A model generated the notes under the pieces. The model had not been told where the DNA came from. It was given only the letters and a program-made list of their open reading frames with translations, and did not search any database. A program made the translations under genes and the position numbers. Below are positions 39,660 to 52,088 of a stretch of DNA of 64,000 nt, in pieces. The stretch is from Davidsoniella eucalypti (lineage: Eukaryota > Ascomycota > Sordariomycetes > Microascales > Ceratocystidaceae), in the NCBI GenBank assembly GCA_004009845.1, contig RMBW01000011.1:124001-188000 (forward strand). Reading direction: 5' to 3'. Numbering within the stretch: position 1 is the stretch's first letter; the number at the start of each line of letters is the position of its first letter.

Positions 39660-40592
39660 AACCGTCCAAACGAACACTGCACTACATACGTCTCTCTATA
39701 ATTCTTCTTCATCCATTATCTTTTCTTTTTCTTTTGTCTATTAACCTCAGCAACGGCGTTCTCTGAAATATATTCGGCTGTTTGTATAGAATAACACTCA
39801 GCTTGGGGTGGTGGGTTCATGGTCTCATATTTTTTATTCTTTTTTTATTTTATTCTCCTTACCTTCAATATCCCACATAGTTTTAGTTTTTTTTGCTTCT
39901 TGGGTCATAATCTTTACAACAGATCAGATATTCTCTGTCTGTAGGAAAGCTTCTTACGGCATTATATTACATAGCATATCCTAGCATCTATCTGCTCTAG
40001 AAGTAGCATCTGTCTCATTATCATGGGCACATTAACCATATTAAAATCTCCATAATGGAATACATTGTTTTATACACGTCTTCAAAGTCTTCAATCTTTC
40101 ACAAAAACAACGCAATTTAGTCAGGGTTAGTTAGTACTTATGCTTGAATACAGATAAAGTATGATAACTGTCGAAAGAAAAAAAGTTAAAAATATAATTA
40201 TTAATATGTATGTATAGTGATACTTGAGCTGTATAATTGAGCGTTAGGATGACCCCCCCCCATTACTCCCACAAGAACTGATTAGGATAGATAGAACGAG
40301 GCTCATAGGAACTAAAAGGAAAAAAAAGACATAGAGAGATAAATGAAAATGATGTAAAACCTGGGACCTACTGTACCTGTCATGCATGCTATGATACGAA
40401 CGCAAGCAAGTCTAGAAATTCCGACATCCTTCTCCTATCTTATGCCATTTGCTGTTCTGCTTCACATTGTCTCGTATGCATTCTCATACGTGAGGCAAGA
40501 TGAATCAAGCCCAGCAACATACCAAATATATAAAAAAACAACAACAACGCCATAAACAATATTCATGATTGTTACCCCCCCCCCACAATTCC
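39660..40592. other. Convergent intergenic spacer
   Basis: This lies between the 3' ends of the Pro/Ser-rich gene and ATG26. It is AT-rich with TTTTATTC runs and two long C runs (40253-40261, 40575-40584), the second only 8 bases from the ATG26 stop codon. No gene seen. Confidence 0.6.
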
Positions 40593-43500
40593 TTAGGTAC
40601 TAGATAGCCTCTGTGTCACAATCTCCGGATCTGGCTCATCCGCTCCTATGAACGTCCATTCCTCCTGTTCACCCTCCTGGACGGTCTCATCGCCCTGTTG
40701 ACTCTTCGACTTGCTCTGCGCCGTCTTGCGGGTGATCAGACTGCGAGCATACTCGAGGTCTCTGTAGAGACTCTGGATCGCGGTCTGCACGCCATTCTCA
40801 GCTCGGATATTCTCTCCAAGAGTCGCTGCTTTGCGGATCATGCGCTCATTATGAGTCGCCTTCCAGAGTGCGCGTCCAAACGAGACAGCACCCCATTTCT
40901 TGAGGCAGATGCCGACACCAATATCTTCCACCCGTGAACCAAAGAAGAACTGGTCACCGAAGAATGGCCGGATAATGGTCGGAATGCCGGCCCGTAGTGA
41001 GGCACCTGTCGTGCCCGATCCACCGTGATGTGCTGCTGCGTCGATTTGCGCAAATAGCCAATCGTGAGGCGCACTCTTAATCACAAAGATATCCGAAGGT
41101 ATGACTGGTTCCGGCGTCTTGACTGTCTCTTTGCCTCCCGTTTGCACGCCATCGGCTTGACGTTCAGACCATCCCTTGGATAAGATACACCGCACTCCAG
41201 CCGCATCGACAGCATCGATAACGTCTTGGGTCATCTTGCCCGGATCATTGACTAGAATGGATCCAAAGCCGACATACACAATCTTTTTGCCGTCAGCTCG
41301 TGCCTTGTCGATGAAGGCCTGAAGGTCAGCTGGTGGCGTCCAGCGCTCACCGCTTCCCTCGTTAAGGAACCAGTAGCCAGTGACACGGATCCAATCGGAA
41401 TAGTCTAGCGGCGGCGCAACTACACTCGGAGAGAAGTTGTATAGGAACGGGACCTTGTTAGGTTGTAGTTTCTCTAATGTCGTACTGGGTAGGTGTAGAA
41501 TGTTGTTACGCCAACGGTTGACCTGGAATGCGATGGCCTTCCAGAACAGATTATCAAACATGACATACGTCATATAGTTGTAGGCACCTCCCATCTTGTG
41601 CTCCGGCACAGCAAAGGCGTGGGGATACGCTCGTGTCCGTGTCCACGGCATAGTAAAGGCCCGGAAGTACGGAATGTTGAGTGCTTCCGCAATATGAATG
41701 CCTGCCATGGCACTAGGTGACTCAATTAGAACATCCGAGTTCTGGCAGCCTTCCCACGCAGTCAGAAACAGGTCATCCAGCCAGCCACGGAACATGCTTG
41801 TAGCCTCACGCAGGAAAGACCACGTGAACATGCCATTCTCAATGCATAGCCGCATAAGATCAGCTGGGTCACCCTTGATGGGTGCAAACTCAATACCGTG
41901 GCTCTCCACCCAAGATCCGAACTCGGCATGCGTGACAATCTTGGGCTTGTGACCTTCCTCCAAAAGTCCCTTGCAAAGAGCGATATATGGCTGTACATCA
42001 CCTCGGGAACCGATCGTGAGACATGTGATTCGAAGAGACGTCGTAGGCTTTGAACTGGCCATCGGCAATATACCGTCATCGAAAAGGATAGGAGAAACGT
42101 CGTCTGCATCCGGATCATCGGTGAGAGCTTTGGATTTGTCTCCACCTTTACCACGGCGTAGCTCTTCTAAAGTATCTCTCTCGGCGAGGGCCTCTAGAGC
42201 ACGTTCCTTTTCGCTATCTAGTAGATCGCCAGACCGTAACAATTTGGAAGCCTCGAGGCAGCCTTCGATAAGATTATGACAATCGTCACGAATGTCGGCC
42301 TGACTGAATTCAAAGAATAGCTCTTCGTGACCACGGATGACGACCACAAGGCCGGCATATCCAAACCGGAAGCCTTTTTCCTTATCTGCAGTTTCAATAT
42401 CCTTCAATGGCAGGATAAGCTTAGTCCGGGTACCAGGTAGCAAGCTACGGAAGCAAAACATGCGATCGCTGATGTAGATTTTGCCGTAGAGAGGCAATAC
42501 TCGCATAATGTAGCAAAAGTATGTTGCTTTCAATGATTCCGAGTCAGGAAGGCCAAAATGTGCGCGGAACCGTTCGTTGGACATGCCGATTTTGTCCTCA
42601 TCAAGTTCGTGTGAGGGATCAGCACCGTCATGACGCAAATTGGGCTCGATGCTATAGTGTTTCCGGCCGCCCTTCCACATGCCTGAGACTTTTTCCACGT
42701 ATCCCATCGACTCGGTAGCCAAGAGTGAGCTCATCTTACGGCTAGTACGATTGAGATAGGTTGCGATAGCCCCGGCACGTTGAAGCGGGAAGGTCCCCAT
42801 GCGGGCAATGCCCTGCAAAGTTTGACTCTGAGATTGCGAGCCAGTTCCCTCGTCACCATTATCGAGGCTCGAGGCTTCCTTACCCTTCTTAGCTGGTTGC
42901 TTGCCATTTGATCTTTCCTGACTTGATTCAGAGCTGTGCCGGCGGTCGTTGTTTTTGCCACGGCCTGATGAATACCGGAAAACTTCGGAGCCAAGGAGTA
43001 TTTGGCTTGCGGTAGCAGACTGTGCTTGCGAGTGGTCTTCAGTAGACGAGATCATGGCAAGACTGGATTCATCCACGGAGAATGAATTGGCATATGACTC
43101 TGACTCGACAGAGGCCTTCATGTCAGCCGCGTCAGCTATGTTGGATAGACCCGAGATATTTCTTCTGTCACTTGACACTTGGCCATTGTTTGCGCGGCGA
43201 GATTGACTGAAGCTTCGTCTGACTGGCGTCTCTGCGAACGCGCTCTGGTACTCCACACTACGGCGCCCTAACTGTCGAATGGCGTCTAGGCTTTGGCGGT
43301 GGCCATCAATACTTGCTCGCGGACTTGCGGCACTCGGTTTTACCGGTGCCATGGGCGACAGTGTCGCTTTCACTGGCTCGGGGATCTTATTGGTCCGGAT
43401 GCTGAGATTGCGAGCATGACCGCTAGGGGTCGCTGATCGGGAGGGGCCAGATTCGGGACTAGGGCCGCCAGAAACTGACGCCGAGGGTACAGCCTGAACA

Positions 43501-45310
43501 TTAGCACTAGAAGACCCTGATGACTCGGCAGTCTCTATGGGCTTCTTGTCCTGTGCCTTTTCCCAGAACAGCTTCAGCAACGATAGGGCCTCCTGGCTAT
43601 TGCTGAAGAACGAGAAGAAATACTACTTGATATTAGTGAAGGTGACGGATGAGATAGACGAGTAGATGCGTTGTCTTACCTCGTCAATGGCGAAAGTATC
43701 ATCATTGTCGATAACTCTGATTTTGACAGTCTCTGCAAAGTCTAGCATTTGGGTATCTTCAACATCAATGACATTTTCAATCGGCAACGAAATTTTAACA
43801 CTATCGCCATCATTGTGAGATCTGAAGATGACGCGCTGTAAACTACGCACCCAGTCACGAGCGCTAGCAGGACTGTCGGCCTTGAAGTTGTACGTTCTAT
43901 CGTGGGTTACGAGATTGAAATGCGTGCCTTCTTTGTCTTTGTCGGTCACGACAGCTGAAACTCCATAGCTAAGGTCAATCTGGCCAGATTGGAAGTAGAG
44001 ATCAGTAGAAGTGTCGTGGTACGTTAGTTGGTCGCCTTTGAGACGGAAATGGTAGCGATGGTACTTTGGATTGCGGCGTCCCGACTTGCCCAGAAACCCT
44101 GCTTTGACGATCTTGTCCTATAAAGTCGTGTTATTAGCCATTTGCTCTTGAAAAAACGGTAGCAAGACCCAGGTACTAATTATAGTAGATGGTCCTGGAA
44201 TCACGCATCGATTAAACCTACAGTCTTCTTGGGCAGATATGCGTAGAAGCAGATGTGCCGGGAGGTGATGTACATGAAGCCTTGCAATAAAACACTTTGC
44301 AATAGCCAGCACGGGTATTCTAACATGTATAAATCAGTTAGTATCGTGTTTTTCTACAATGTTGTTGTTGTTGGCTGGCGCTCGAGCCATGACGTCACTT
44401 TCATAATAGAGCTCGCTCCACCACTAAAGCAAAGCAAACCACAAAATTACTTACCTCTGATGACTTCTTCTGGCTCGTCAAACTCAAAGATATCCTTGAG
44501 CTTTTGCGCCAAAGTCGAATTTGCTGCAGCTGAGGAGGAATCGCCGGCCTCTACCGTTCCATCAGCCGATGTGGAAGAGTGATTCGAGGACGATAGTTGC
44601 TTGTCCTTCATGACGCCATCGATGTCGAAACTAGGCCTTGTGGCCATCTTTGCCTGGCCATCAATGATCCGACTCATAACAGGAGCCAGTTGTGCATCTG
44701 TGTCTTCTTCGACTATGTCTGTAGAGTTCGCTACTTCGGTTGACTCGTCATCTTCAGCGACAGGCTCGGCAGAAGATTGACCGTCCTTTTTCACCGACTT
44801 TCTAGAGAAGCTAGACTTGGAAAATCGAGGCATGGACGAAAACGATTTGAGGAGGCGGCTTTCACTGATTTTTCTCTGGTGGCCTAGAATTCTAATTTTC
44901 GAGCAATCGGAGTCCCGCTTAAGCACCGTCGTCTTAGCTAATGGTCGACCCTGTGGCGAGTGTTCATTGTCTTCGTCGTCTTCGTCGTCACTGCTCTGAT
45001 TTGGGAACCGTTGGTTAAAGTCGGCATTAGATCCAGCTGCTGCAAGAAGCCCGAAGAAGGACTGGTTCATATTGAACATGCCTCTGTTAGCGGCAACGAG
45101 GTCCTCCTCGCTAGACTCGTCGGTCTCCTTGAGCTTGAGCGGCAACTCCTGAGAGAAGCCGATACTCTCTGGGCGTTTGCGCAACATGGTTTTACTTAGA
45201 CTGCGCCGGTGATGAGACTGTGTTTGCGCTGTATTATCCGACGTCGACCGTGCCGGCGACACCGGAACTGATGGTATCGGCATCTTGTCGCAGATAAGTG
45301 GTGTGTTCAT
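40593..45310 (-). CDS. ATG26: Sterol 3-beta-glucosyltransferase Atg26
   Basis: This enzyme transfers glucose from UDP-glucose to ergosterol at membranes and, in several filamentous fungi and methylotrophic yeasts, takes part in pexophagy. I reconstruct four exons, complement(40593-43622, 43680-44117, 44222-44319, 44455-45310), about 1473 residues. Introns are 57, 104 and 135 nt. Splicing restores the family block [19 protein letters not shown] and the PH-domain start [20 protein letters not shown]. Domain order is a disordered N-terminus, first GRAM (about 270-318), PH (about 320-440), second GRAM (from about 811), and a glycosyltransferase (about 990-1410). The last has [20 protein letters not shown] and the nucleotide-sugar motif HHGGSGTTG near 1329. 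The frame upstream of 45310 has only a TTG start. All expected domains are intact. Confidence 0.93.
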
Positions 45311-47610
45311 ATAGCGAGATGGTATCGTAGGCGGCTCTAGGAGGTTTAAGTAAGGCGATTGAGGCTTTACAAGTAGCTGCAATTATTATGGCTGTATCGG
45401 GTGCGCACGGTAATGCGCTGAGGTGGCGAATCGTAATTGTGCCTGTTGAAGACTGTAATGGTCGAGAAAGTGAAATTGTGAAAAAAAAAAAGAATACTAG
45501 AAGTCACCGAGGCTGATGTTGATATGCAGCAATAAAGTTACCACGAACTGGGCTACTAACAAGCAACTAGACGATAAGGCAGCGCAAAGGAAATGGAGAT
45601 GAGATCGATAGGAATACGCAATCTAGTAGATAGACGAAAGACAGAATCCAGCTTGGAAAAAAGATATAACTGGAGTTCTGCCTGTGCAGTTCCCAGCGGC
45701 TGTAGCAATAAAAAAGAGAAAATAAACACTGTCCTCAAGAGTGAATCGCCGTGAGCCTCTCAGCTTCTTTGGCTGTGTCGGGTCGGCTGGGCACAGTAGT
45801 ACGGTGTGAGCCGCGGTATGCTGTACTAATACTCTGCTATGCAGTTTACGAGGGCTCGATCTGAGGGCGGATGGGATTTGCTAGGCGGATGGATGCAGGG
45901 GATGCGATAAGACTACTGGAATAAGTGGTGGGTGGTGAGGTAGTTGGTTTACGGGGCTTCGAGGGTCTTTGGAGGAATCAAGACCAATATACTATGTATG
46001 TATTGTATTGAATGTAGTATACTATTACGGGAGTTCTAGCATGTCAGTAGGGCAATATAATACAGGCTACAAAGGGCTATAGAGAGGTCAGAAGCCTCTG
46101 TGGCTCGGAAAAATTGGGTGGAAGATTTGTGGATAGGAACGAGAAACCAGTCAAATGACCTTGCGAATTGAAGGTCATGAACAGCGGTCACAGCAATATC
46201 GCAATGGATTAATTATATAATTAGATGGCGGATTGATATGCGTCAACACTTGCAGCAGAGCCGTGGGTGACCAATTTCAGTCATGAGCAACTTGTGAACG
46301 ACTAGAGGCTAGAGGCTAAAGGTTATGGAATATGGCTTACTGCATCTCGTGGGACAACGTCGAGACAGGAACAGTAAGTTGCTATGTGTACATGTTTGCT
46401 CGCTTGAGCATTCTTTATTGTTGGCAATGTGAAGGCGCATTTGCGTTGTGTTTGTGTACAGTATGGCTTTCTACCAGGTTAGGGATGGACAACAGGCAGC
46501 AATACTGCACTAGCAGCAACATGGTCTGAGCTATAATAAGCGCACCCGATTACTATTCTGTACAAAAATACAAGCCGATCGAGCGTCTCTTATGGGAATC
46601 CTCATAAGGAATACAAGCATTCTCGATTTAGAGCTGAACATCCAATCAAGTGACCGACGGGGTGCACAGGGCAGGCAGGCAGCAGTAGTGTTGATTTGGA
46701 TTGTATACAAAAATGGGTAGTAAGCTTGATTCCTCTTATGGGACAGTCAGTGTTTAGGAATTCATTCACAATAGCGAGAATTAGGAGCGAGTGACTTGAC
46801 TAACTGTTCGCCCAGGAATAGCACATGTCAGGAGTAGGGATCGGGGACTGCGCCATGATAAACCAGCCTGGAGAAGTACAGATAGAGCCTACAGAACAGG
46901 CAGCCATTCCCTGATCTACGTACTAAGAATTGGACCAAGTGGTAGTACTAGCGATGTATTGAGCCTGGTTGTATTTTGTATCTCTGAAATAGGGCTCAAG
47001 TGGGCTCCTTGGGTTGCAAACGACAAGGGATCTAGACTCACAGGGCATAGGGGCAACTTTACTAACCTTGTTAGTATGTTTTTGGCCATAGAGCAAGGCA
47101 ATGTAAGAAAGCGCGCTGACGATTTGAGGGTTTTGCACGCTTTCTCTCGATTATTGCTTCGTGGTGGATGGTAAAAGGGAAACAACAACCCCGAGACATC
47201 AAGTAAGAGGAGAACCAAAGCCTGATACTGCAGAGCTCTTCATACAAATATCCTGCCAAGGGCATTGTTTACTCCATGGCGGCTTACCGTTTGCTTTGTT
47301 TAGATTCTTCCGCTTGGCTGCAGCTGTGATTGGAGCTAATTATGCGCTGTAGGGAGGCAATATAAAGCACCGCCACATTTACGCCACGTAAAGTAACGGT
47401 GGCGCTGTATATATGGAAGTCACGTGCCAATACAGATATTCATGTTGAAGGAGTCACTTAATGTCTGGGGTACTTACACCTAAATCGGGACGGTTTACAC
47501 GGTGGACAACAGAGCCTCGCTTAAATTACATTGTGCGGTGCTTAATAGTTCATATTACAGCTAAAGGTCTATTCATAGCATGAAAAAGTGTCACTATTAG
47601 TATCTTCTCC
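45311..47610. other. Intergenic region upstream of ATG26
   Basis: The first kilobase is the ATG26 promoter and leader. The remainder runs to the 3' end of the CMR1 gene. No gene is supported; frames at 46332, 46916 and 47161 lack motifs. Minor features are a short tandem of GAGGCTA units near 46306-46320 and a CACGTG E-box near 47421. Confidence 0.55.
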
Positions 47611-49254
47611 CTACATCCATAGGCATAGCTTGCCACTGGCTGTTCCACCTGCCACCCAGTTTAGGGTCGGATGGAAGTGTGCAACAGCTGGAACTGCCGA
47701 AATCCCATCGCCGTCAAGTTGTGCCAACTGCGTGCCGTCGGCAGCATAGACATCGATGAATCTGTTCATATTGCCGATCGAGAACTTCTGGAGTCCATCC
47801 CGAGGTGTACGTTGCCACTGAGGCTTCAAAATGGTGACCCAGCGGCCTGTCTGGTTGTTATGGCGCACTACTGCCGAAGGCTCCATAGCATCGTCGCTAA
47901 TTTCCTCACCGGCTGCCCATCCAGAAGAGGCAGAGAAGTCATATATCTTAATGCTATCGTCATATGATGAGGTAGCGATATGGCCACCAGTGCTCCAGGC
48001 GGCATGCGACACAGAAAGCCGCGAGGCATGTACGCCTATACACGCCGGTGCCTTTTCGTCGCCATCCCCACGCATGGCTCTAACATCCCATAACTTTATC
48101 GTTCGATCGAGGGAAGCCGTTGCTAGCAGATGAGGCTGGAGTGGATGTATGCTGAAGCCACCGATCTTTTGGTCACTTAAAGACCATACATCTACTATTC
48201 CAGGCGTACGTGTATCAACTCGACATACAGTACCAAGAAGAGTCGAAAACATCATGGTACTTGGTGAATCGGGAATTATCTCTAGAGAAGTGATAGCGAT
48301 GTCATCCGAAGCATCGGCAGGTGCATAAACATCAACAGAAACACCGGCACCGAGGTCTAGCTTCCGAATAGACGAGTCGTACGACGCTGAATATACGTCG
48401 TTTCCATCAACATGTGAAAACGCAAGTGCAGTAATGGTTCGAGAATGTGTTTTGAAGGCCAATATTTTGGGGTCTTCATAAATCTCCTCGTCCTCATCAT
48501 CGTCTGTTTCGGCCTTGATACGCTCTTGTGATGCATCAAAGACACCTAGAGCGCCCTCTTTGTCACCCGCAAAAATCAGAGGTTTGTCTTCGGTAGGGTG
48601 AAATCCCAATGAATAGACACGGAGGGGGGTTATCTTAATATCTGTAGACTCGACGTTAGTTTCTGCCAGTAGTATTTACCAATACTATGTAGTATGTACA
48701 CAAGACAACCACGTACCATTAGGAGCCCATTTATCATATAGCTCTAGTTTCCCAAGTTCCAACCGCAGCTTTTTGAGGCTCTCATCTGTTGTTTGTACCA
48801 CATCATCTTCTGTGAAAGTTCTCAAACCTGGTTGGGCGCCACGCATAAGTTCTTTTAAACCAGCAGAGCTACCCGCCCACTTCTTTCCATTGACCACGCT
48901 ATCTTCCAGCTTTATATCGCCAGAAACCCTAACCCGTTTTGCACGCTCATCTGCAACACTTGTTATTGGCGCGGATTCTAATACAGCCGATGGATCGGCT
49001 GCTATGCCAGCTAAGCGGGAACTCTGCCGTGTTGCGCGCGGCGGCTCGGTCGGGACGGATTCTGGGCGGGATCGTTTTCGTGGATGTGAGCTTGCCGTGG
49101 AAGTCGTTTTTGGCTTTGGCTTGGCCTGCTTCGGACGAGCAACTTTTTTGGCCGTCACTGAAATATCCTGGAGAATAGCAGAGTTGGCCGTCATATTCTC
49201 CAGGCGACGGCGCTCGAAAGCGCTCATGGGCGCATCCTCAGTTTTGACTGGCAT
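47611..49254 (-). CDS. CMR1: WD40 DNA damage-binding protein Cmr1 (WDR76 homologue)
   Basis: This nuclear WD40 protein of about 522 residues matches the yeast Cmr1 length. It binds chromatin and accumulates at intranuclear quality-control sites under replication stress. Two exons, complement(47611-48641, 48717-49254), flank a 75-nt intron with GTACGT and a CTAAC branch. Splicing to the CTACAG acceptor gives KWAPNDIKITPLRVYSLGFH, a conserved block. An alternative CAG further upstream is also in frame and would add seven residues. The N-terminus has FERRRLENMTANSAIL and a basic region with RATRQSSRLAG. WD repeats follow from about residue 185, including LLATASLDRTIKLWDVRAM and HIATSSYDDSIKIYDF. 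The start at 49254 is chosen; 49227 is also possible. Confidence 0.9.
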
Positions 49255-49729
49255 AACCTTTAGCGACAATGCAGACTTGTAGGCGACAGATATGGATGAA
49301 TTATTTGATAGTACGGATAAAATAAAAATGAGAAATATCAAGATATTATAGAAAAGCCATTAGATCAAAGAGAAAAAAAAACACATTTATCTTTTGTACG
49401 TGGTTCCAAACAAAGAAGCTTGATGGCCTAGAAGGAAAAAGAAGAAAAAAAAACATCGATATATTTAATTTTGCGCTGAAAGTTCGTCGCGTCTGTTTGA
49501 TAACGCGTTAAGTGCTTCTGCAATGGTTTAAAATAGGTAGCTTGAATTAGGGTGGATTTAGTGAACTTAGCAACGCCCCACTTAAAAGACGCTTTCCAAA
49601 GAAACCATGGCGATAAGATAGCAGCTGCTGCTTTTTTTTTTCACTTGATGAAAAACGTCATTTTGACTTGTATTATCATCACATCACCACTAGCTTCAAG
49701 TTCCTTACCTCCAACTCCGAGCAATAAAA
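49255..49729. promoter_or_regulatory. Bidirectional promoter between CMR1 and the Mtf2-like gene
   Basis: This 475-base AT-rich spacer lies between two divergent start codons and is too short for separate long promoters. It has A/T homopolymer runs on both sides (near 49371-49382, 49446-49455 and 49630-49641), typical nucleosome-disfavouring tracts of fungal promoters. Confidence 0.6.
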
Positions 49730-50908
49730 ATGATATTACGAATAATTGCAAGACCTTCTATAATCAGCGCCCAGTGCGTCCATCAGGCTATAGTTTCTGC
49801 CCCGGGTCCTCTGTTTCGGGCTTCTTTCACAACAGGCGCCGTGCTACTCCGATCGCCGGTCGAGAACATCCGGACATGGTCACAGCAAAACACCCTTTCA
49901 GAGCCATCGACCGACCGTGACATTGCCGACTCAGCCCTCCGTCATATATCGACGATAACGCCTACCGAGCAGTATGTCTTCGACCAGATCTTTGACTCTC
50001 TGTCCCATGATAAGAAGGCGCAAGTAGCCGCTCTTTTTGACAAGAGAAAGTCAAGAAAAATGCCCTCGGCTTCCCGCCATACAAAGCGGAAGAAGAACTG
50101 GACACGTGACGAGGTGCTGGAAATGTATCCGGCATCTCTTCGGCGGGCGGTAGAGTCCAGTTTCCTTGAGGAGCACAGACTGTCTGAAAACGAAGCTGAT
50201 GAGATAGAGTTGAGCCCAGAGGAGAAGGCTCGGTTGGCTAAAATCGAAGAACGTTGTATTGCTGAGGCCGAGCGGATAAACCGTCTAGTAGTCGGGTGCT
50301 CGAACGATATACAGGTGTGGGATGTGCTGGAGACGGAGGTCTTTAGCTTAGTCAGTGGTCTCGGTCTCGATGTCGAGCCCAGGAACATCAAGAGCACTAG
50401 CGAATCTAGTGCCTCAAGCAAAACACCTGAGCTTGAAATGGAAATCCATGGGCCGGTTTTTCCACAGCATATCTTGACTGCGGCCCAACGCCTAGCCTAC
50501 GGCTTTAGCGAACCTTCGGAACTCGTCTTCAGCATCGTCCCACGACTCCGGGAGCTAGGCTTGGCTACATACATCTTGGGAGTATCTACATCTCTCTACG
50601 ACATCTTATTACGAGTTGACTGGGCTCGCGGCACTGGCGACCTTTCGAAAACAATGCGAATCCTCGAGGAGATGCGTACCGCCGGTTTATTGCCCGGAAA
50701 CGATACATTGGCCGCTATTCAAGAAATAATAGTTGATGTTGGAAAAACTAAAAACACAGCTGACAACTTTGCCGAGCCAGCAATGCTCCTGCCCGCTCTA
50801 GATGTACCGGTAAGAGTTTCGCTGAACAAGAAATTCTCAAGTCTTCAGCATGCGGTAAAACAGGCGGCACGTAATAGTGAGCGTCCAGGCATCTTAAGTT
50901 TAGAGTAA
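49730..50908 (+). CDS. Mtf2-like mitochondrial protein
   Basis: This intronless protein of 392 residues is probably imported into mitochondria. The first 60 residues are rich in Arg, Ser and Ala and nearly free of acidic residues (MILRIIARPSIISAQ...), as in a presequence. The middle is charged and helical (SPEEKARLAKIEERCIAEAE). The C-terminal domain (about 235-345) contains FPQHILTAAQRLAYGF and LATYILGVSTSLYDILLRVD, followed by LRILEEMRTAGLLPGN-like spacing. This resembles the Mtf2-like domain of filamentous fungi, related to yeast factors for mitochondrial mRNA processing and translation. The family assignment is from pattern memory. Confidence 0.72.
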   Translation: MILRIIARPSIISAQCVHQAIVSAPGPLFRASFTTGAVLLRSPVENIRTWSQQNTLSEPSTDRDIADSALRHISTITPTEQYVFDQIFDSLSHDKKAQVAALFDKRKSRKMPSASRHTKRKKNWTRDEVLEMYPASLRRAVESSFLEEHRLSENEADEIELSPEEKARLAKIEERCIAEAERINRLVVGCSNDIQVWDVLETEVFSLVSGLGLDVEPRNIKSTSESSASSKTPELEMEIHGPVFPQHILTAAQRLAYGFSEPSELVFSIVPRLRELGLATYILGVSTSLYDILLRVDWARGTGDLSKTMRILEEMRTAGLLPGNDTLAAIQEIIVDVGKTKNTADNFAEPAMLLPALDVPVRVSLNKKFSSLQHAVKQAARNSERPGILSLE

Positions 50909-51686
50909 AAAGCGGAGCATGTAGTATAACAGCATCGACTGTAACAATATTGTAACTTTAGACATCTGTACGATATATAAGTCTGGATAAAACGGAACGG
51001 GGTGGCTTGCTATACATGGAAAACCCAAAATGGAAACTTGAATAATCATACAAGTCATTTCTACATACAAAGAACCCATTTTTGTTAATAGTAAACTTTG
51101 CCATCCTCATGATATCTTATGTATACACGGCTAGATTGGAGATAATCAAATACTAGTATGTGTAACCATGGCTGATAAAGAAACAAAATTTAGACTTCAG
51201 CACCAACAAGACGAAAATGAGCAGTCGATATTCCTCAAATCACTGATAATCCAGACTCAAGGCCAGACGAAAAGCTATGCTAACGGTACAAAAATACAAT
51301 AAAACAAGAATCGGGAGATCCCAGCACGATAACGCAGACGAAAAAAAAAAAAGAAAGAAAGAAAAAAAAACATAAACGCCAGCTATCATGGTACAGAAGA
51401 CGATGTATGTAATATCGCCTATCTGATACGAGACATATACGTGGTATAAAAGGTCGTCTAGAGTCGTAAGGTAGGAGACGGCCACAGAACAGTTCTACTA
51501 CCGCTGAGTAATGAATAGAGTCGAGTACTCTCCACTGTCTCGCCGTCGTCCCGGGTATCGCAGGCCAGGCTTTGGGGGCCCAGCAACGCCATTTTCATTA
51601 TTTCCAATTCCAAACAAAGCGCAACCCCAACTCAAAGACAAAACAAGGAACTGACTTCTCCCCCAAGTTTGGGTTGTGTCTGTCCT
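50909..51686. other. Convergent intergenic spacer
   Basis: This holds the 3' regions of the Mtf2-like gene and the bZIP gene. It is AT-rich with an A-rich run near 51340-51371. No gene is supported. Confidence 0.6.
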
Positions 51687-52088
51687 TTACTGGGTAGCGT
51701 CGTCGTTGCTATTGCTATTGCTGCTCGTGGAGGCCGTGTCGTCTTTCTGCGGCTTATCTGTGGCGACTTTACTCTTCTCTAGCACGAGATTTTTCAGCCA
51801 CTTGTTTTCGCGCTCGAGTTCCTTTGCTTTGCCTTCCAGCTGGTTCAGTTTCTCGGCGGCTTCCTTGGTGTTCTGTGCGAGCTGTTGCTCCTGCATCTTT
51901 TTCTTGACGCGGAATCGGGCGCTGGCGGAGTTATTGCGCATGCGTTTTTCCTCGGTGGTTAACCGCTCGGCGCCGATACCGCCAGAGCCTGATGCTTCTG
52001 GCGAGTTAGAGCTGGACTGGGAGTGTTCGTTGGTCATGGCCGGATCGTAGGCTGCCGGTGATGTGGTAGAAGAGTATGGATCCCACAT
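51687..52088 (-). CDS. bZIP transcription factor, CYS3/MetR-like
   Basis: This is a short nuclear regulator of 133 residues in one exon. The basic region at about 48-64 includes NNSASARFRVKKK, with the bZIP signature Asn52-x7-Arg60. A zipper follows with heptad positions Leu70, Ala77, Leu84, Leu91 and Leu98, ending LERENKWLKNLVLEK. NSASARFRxKKK and LExENKWLKNL are the hallmarks of the CYS3/MetR group that controls sulfur assimilation, according to my recollection of that family. It is shorter than Neurospora CYS3 (about 236 residues) because the N-terminal activation region is only about 45 residues, Ser-rich. The frame runs further upstream, but only to a TTG, so the ATG at 52088 is chosen. 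Confidence 0.82.
   Translation of the reverse strand: MWDPYSSTTSPAAYDPAMTNEHSQSSSNSPEASGSGGIGAERLTTEEKRMRNNSASARFRVKKKMQEQQLAQNTKEAAEKLNQLEGKAKELERENKWLKNLVLEKSKVATDKPQKDDTASTSSNSNSNDDATQ

Noticed and set aside
45311..45382. Upstream extension of Atg26
   Set aside because: It begins with TTG. The first ATG in frame is at 45310.
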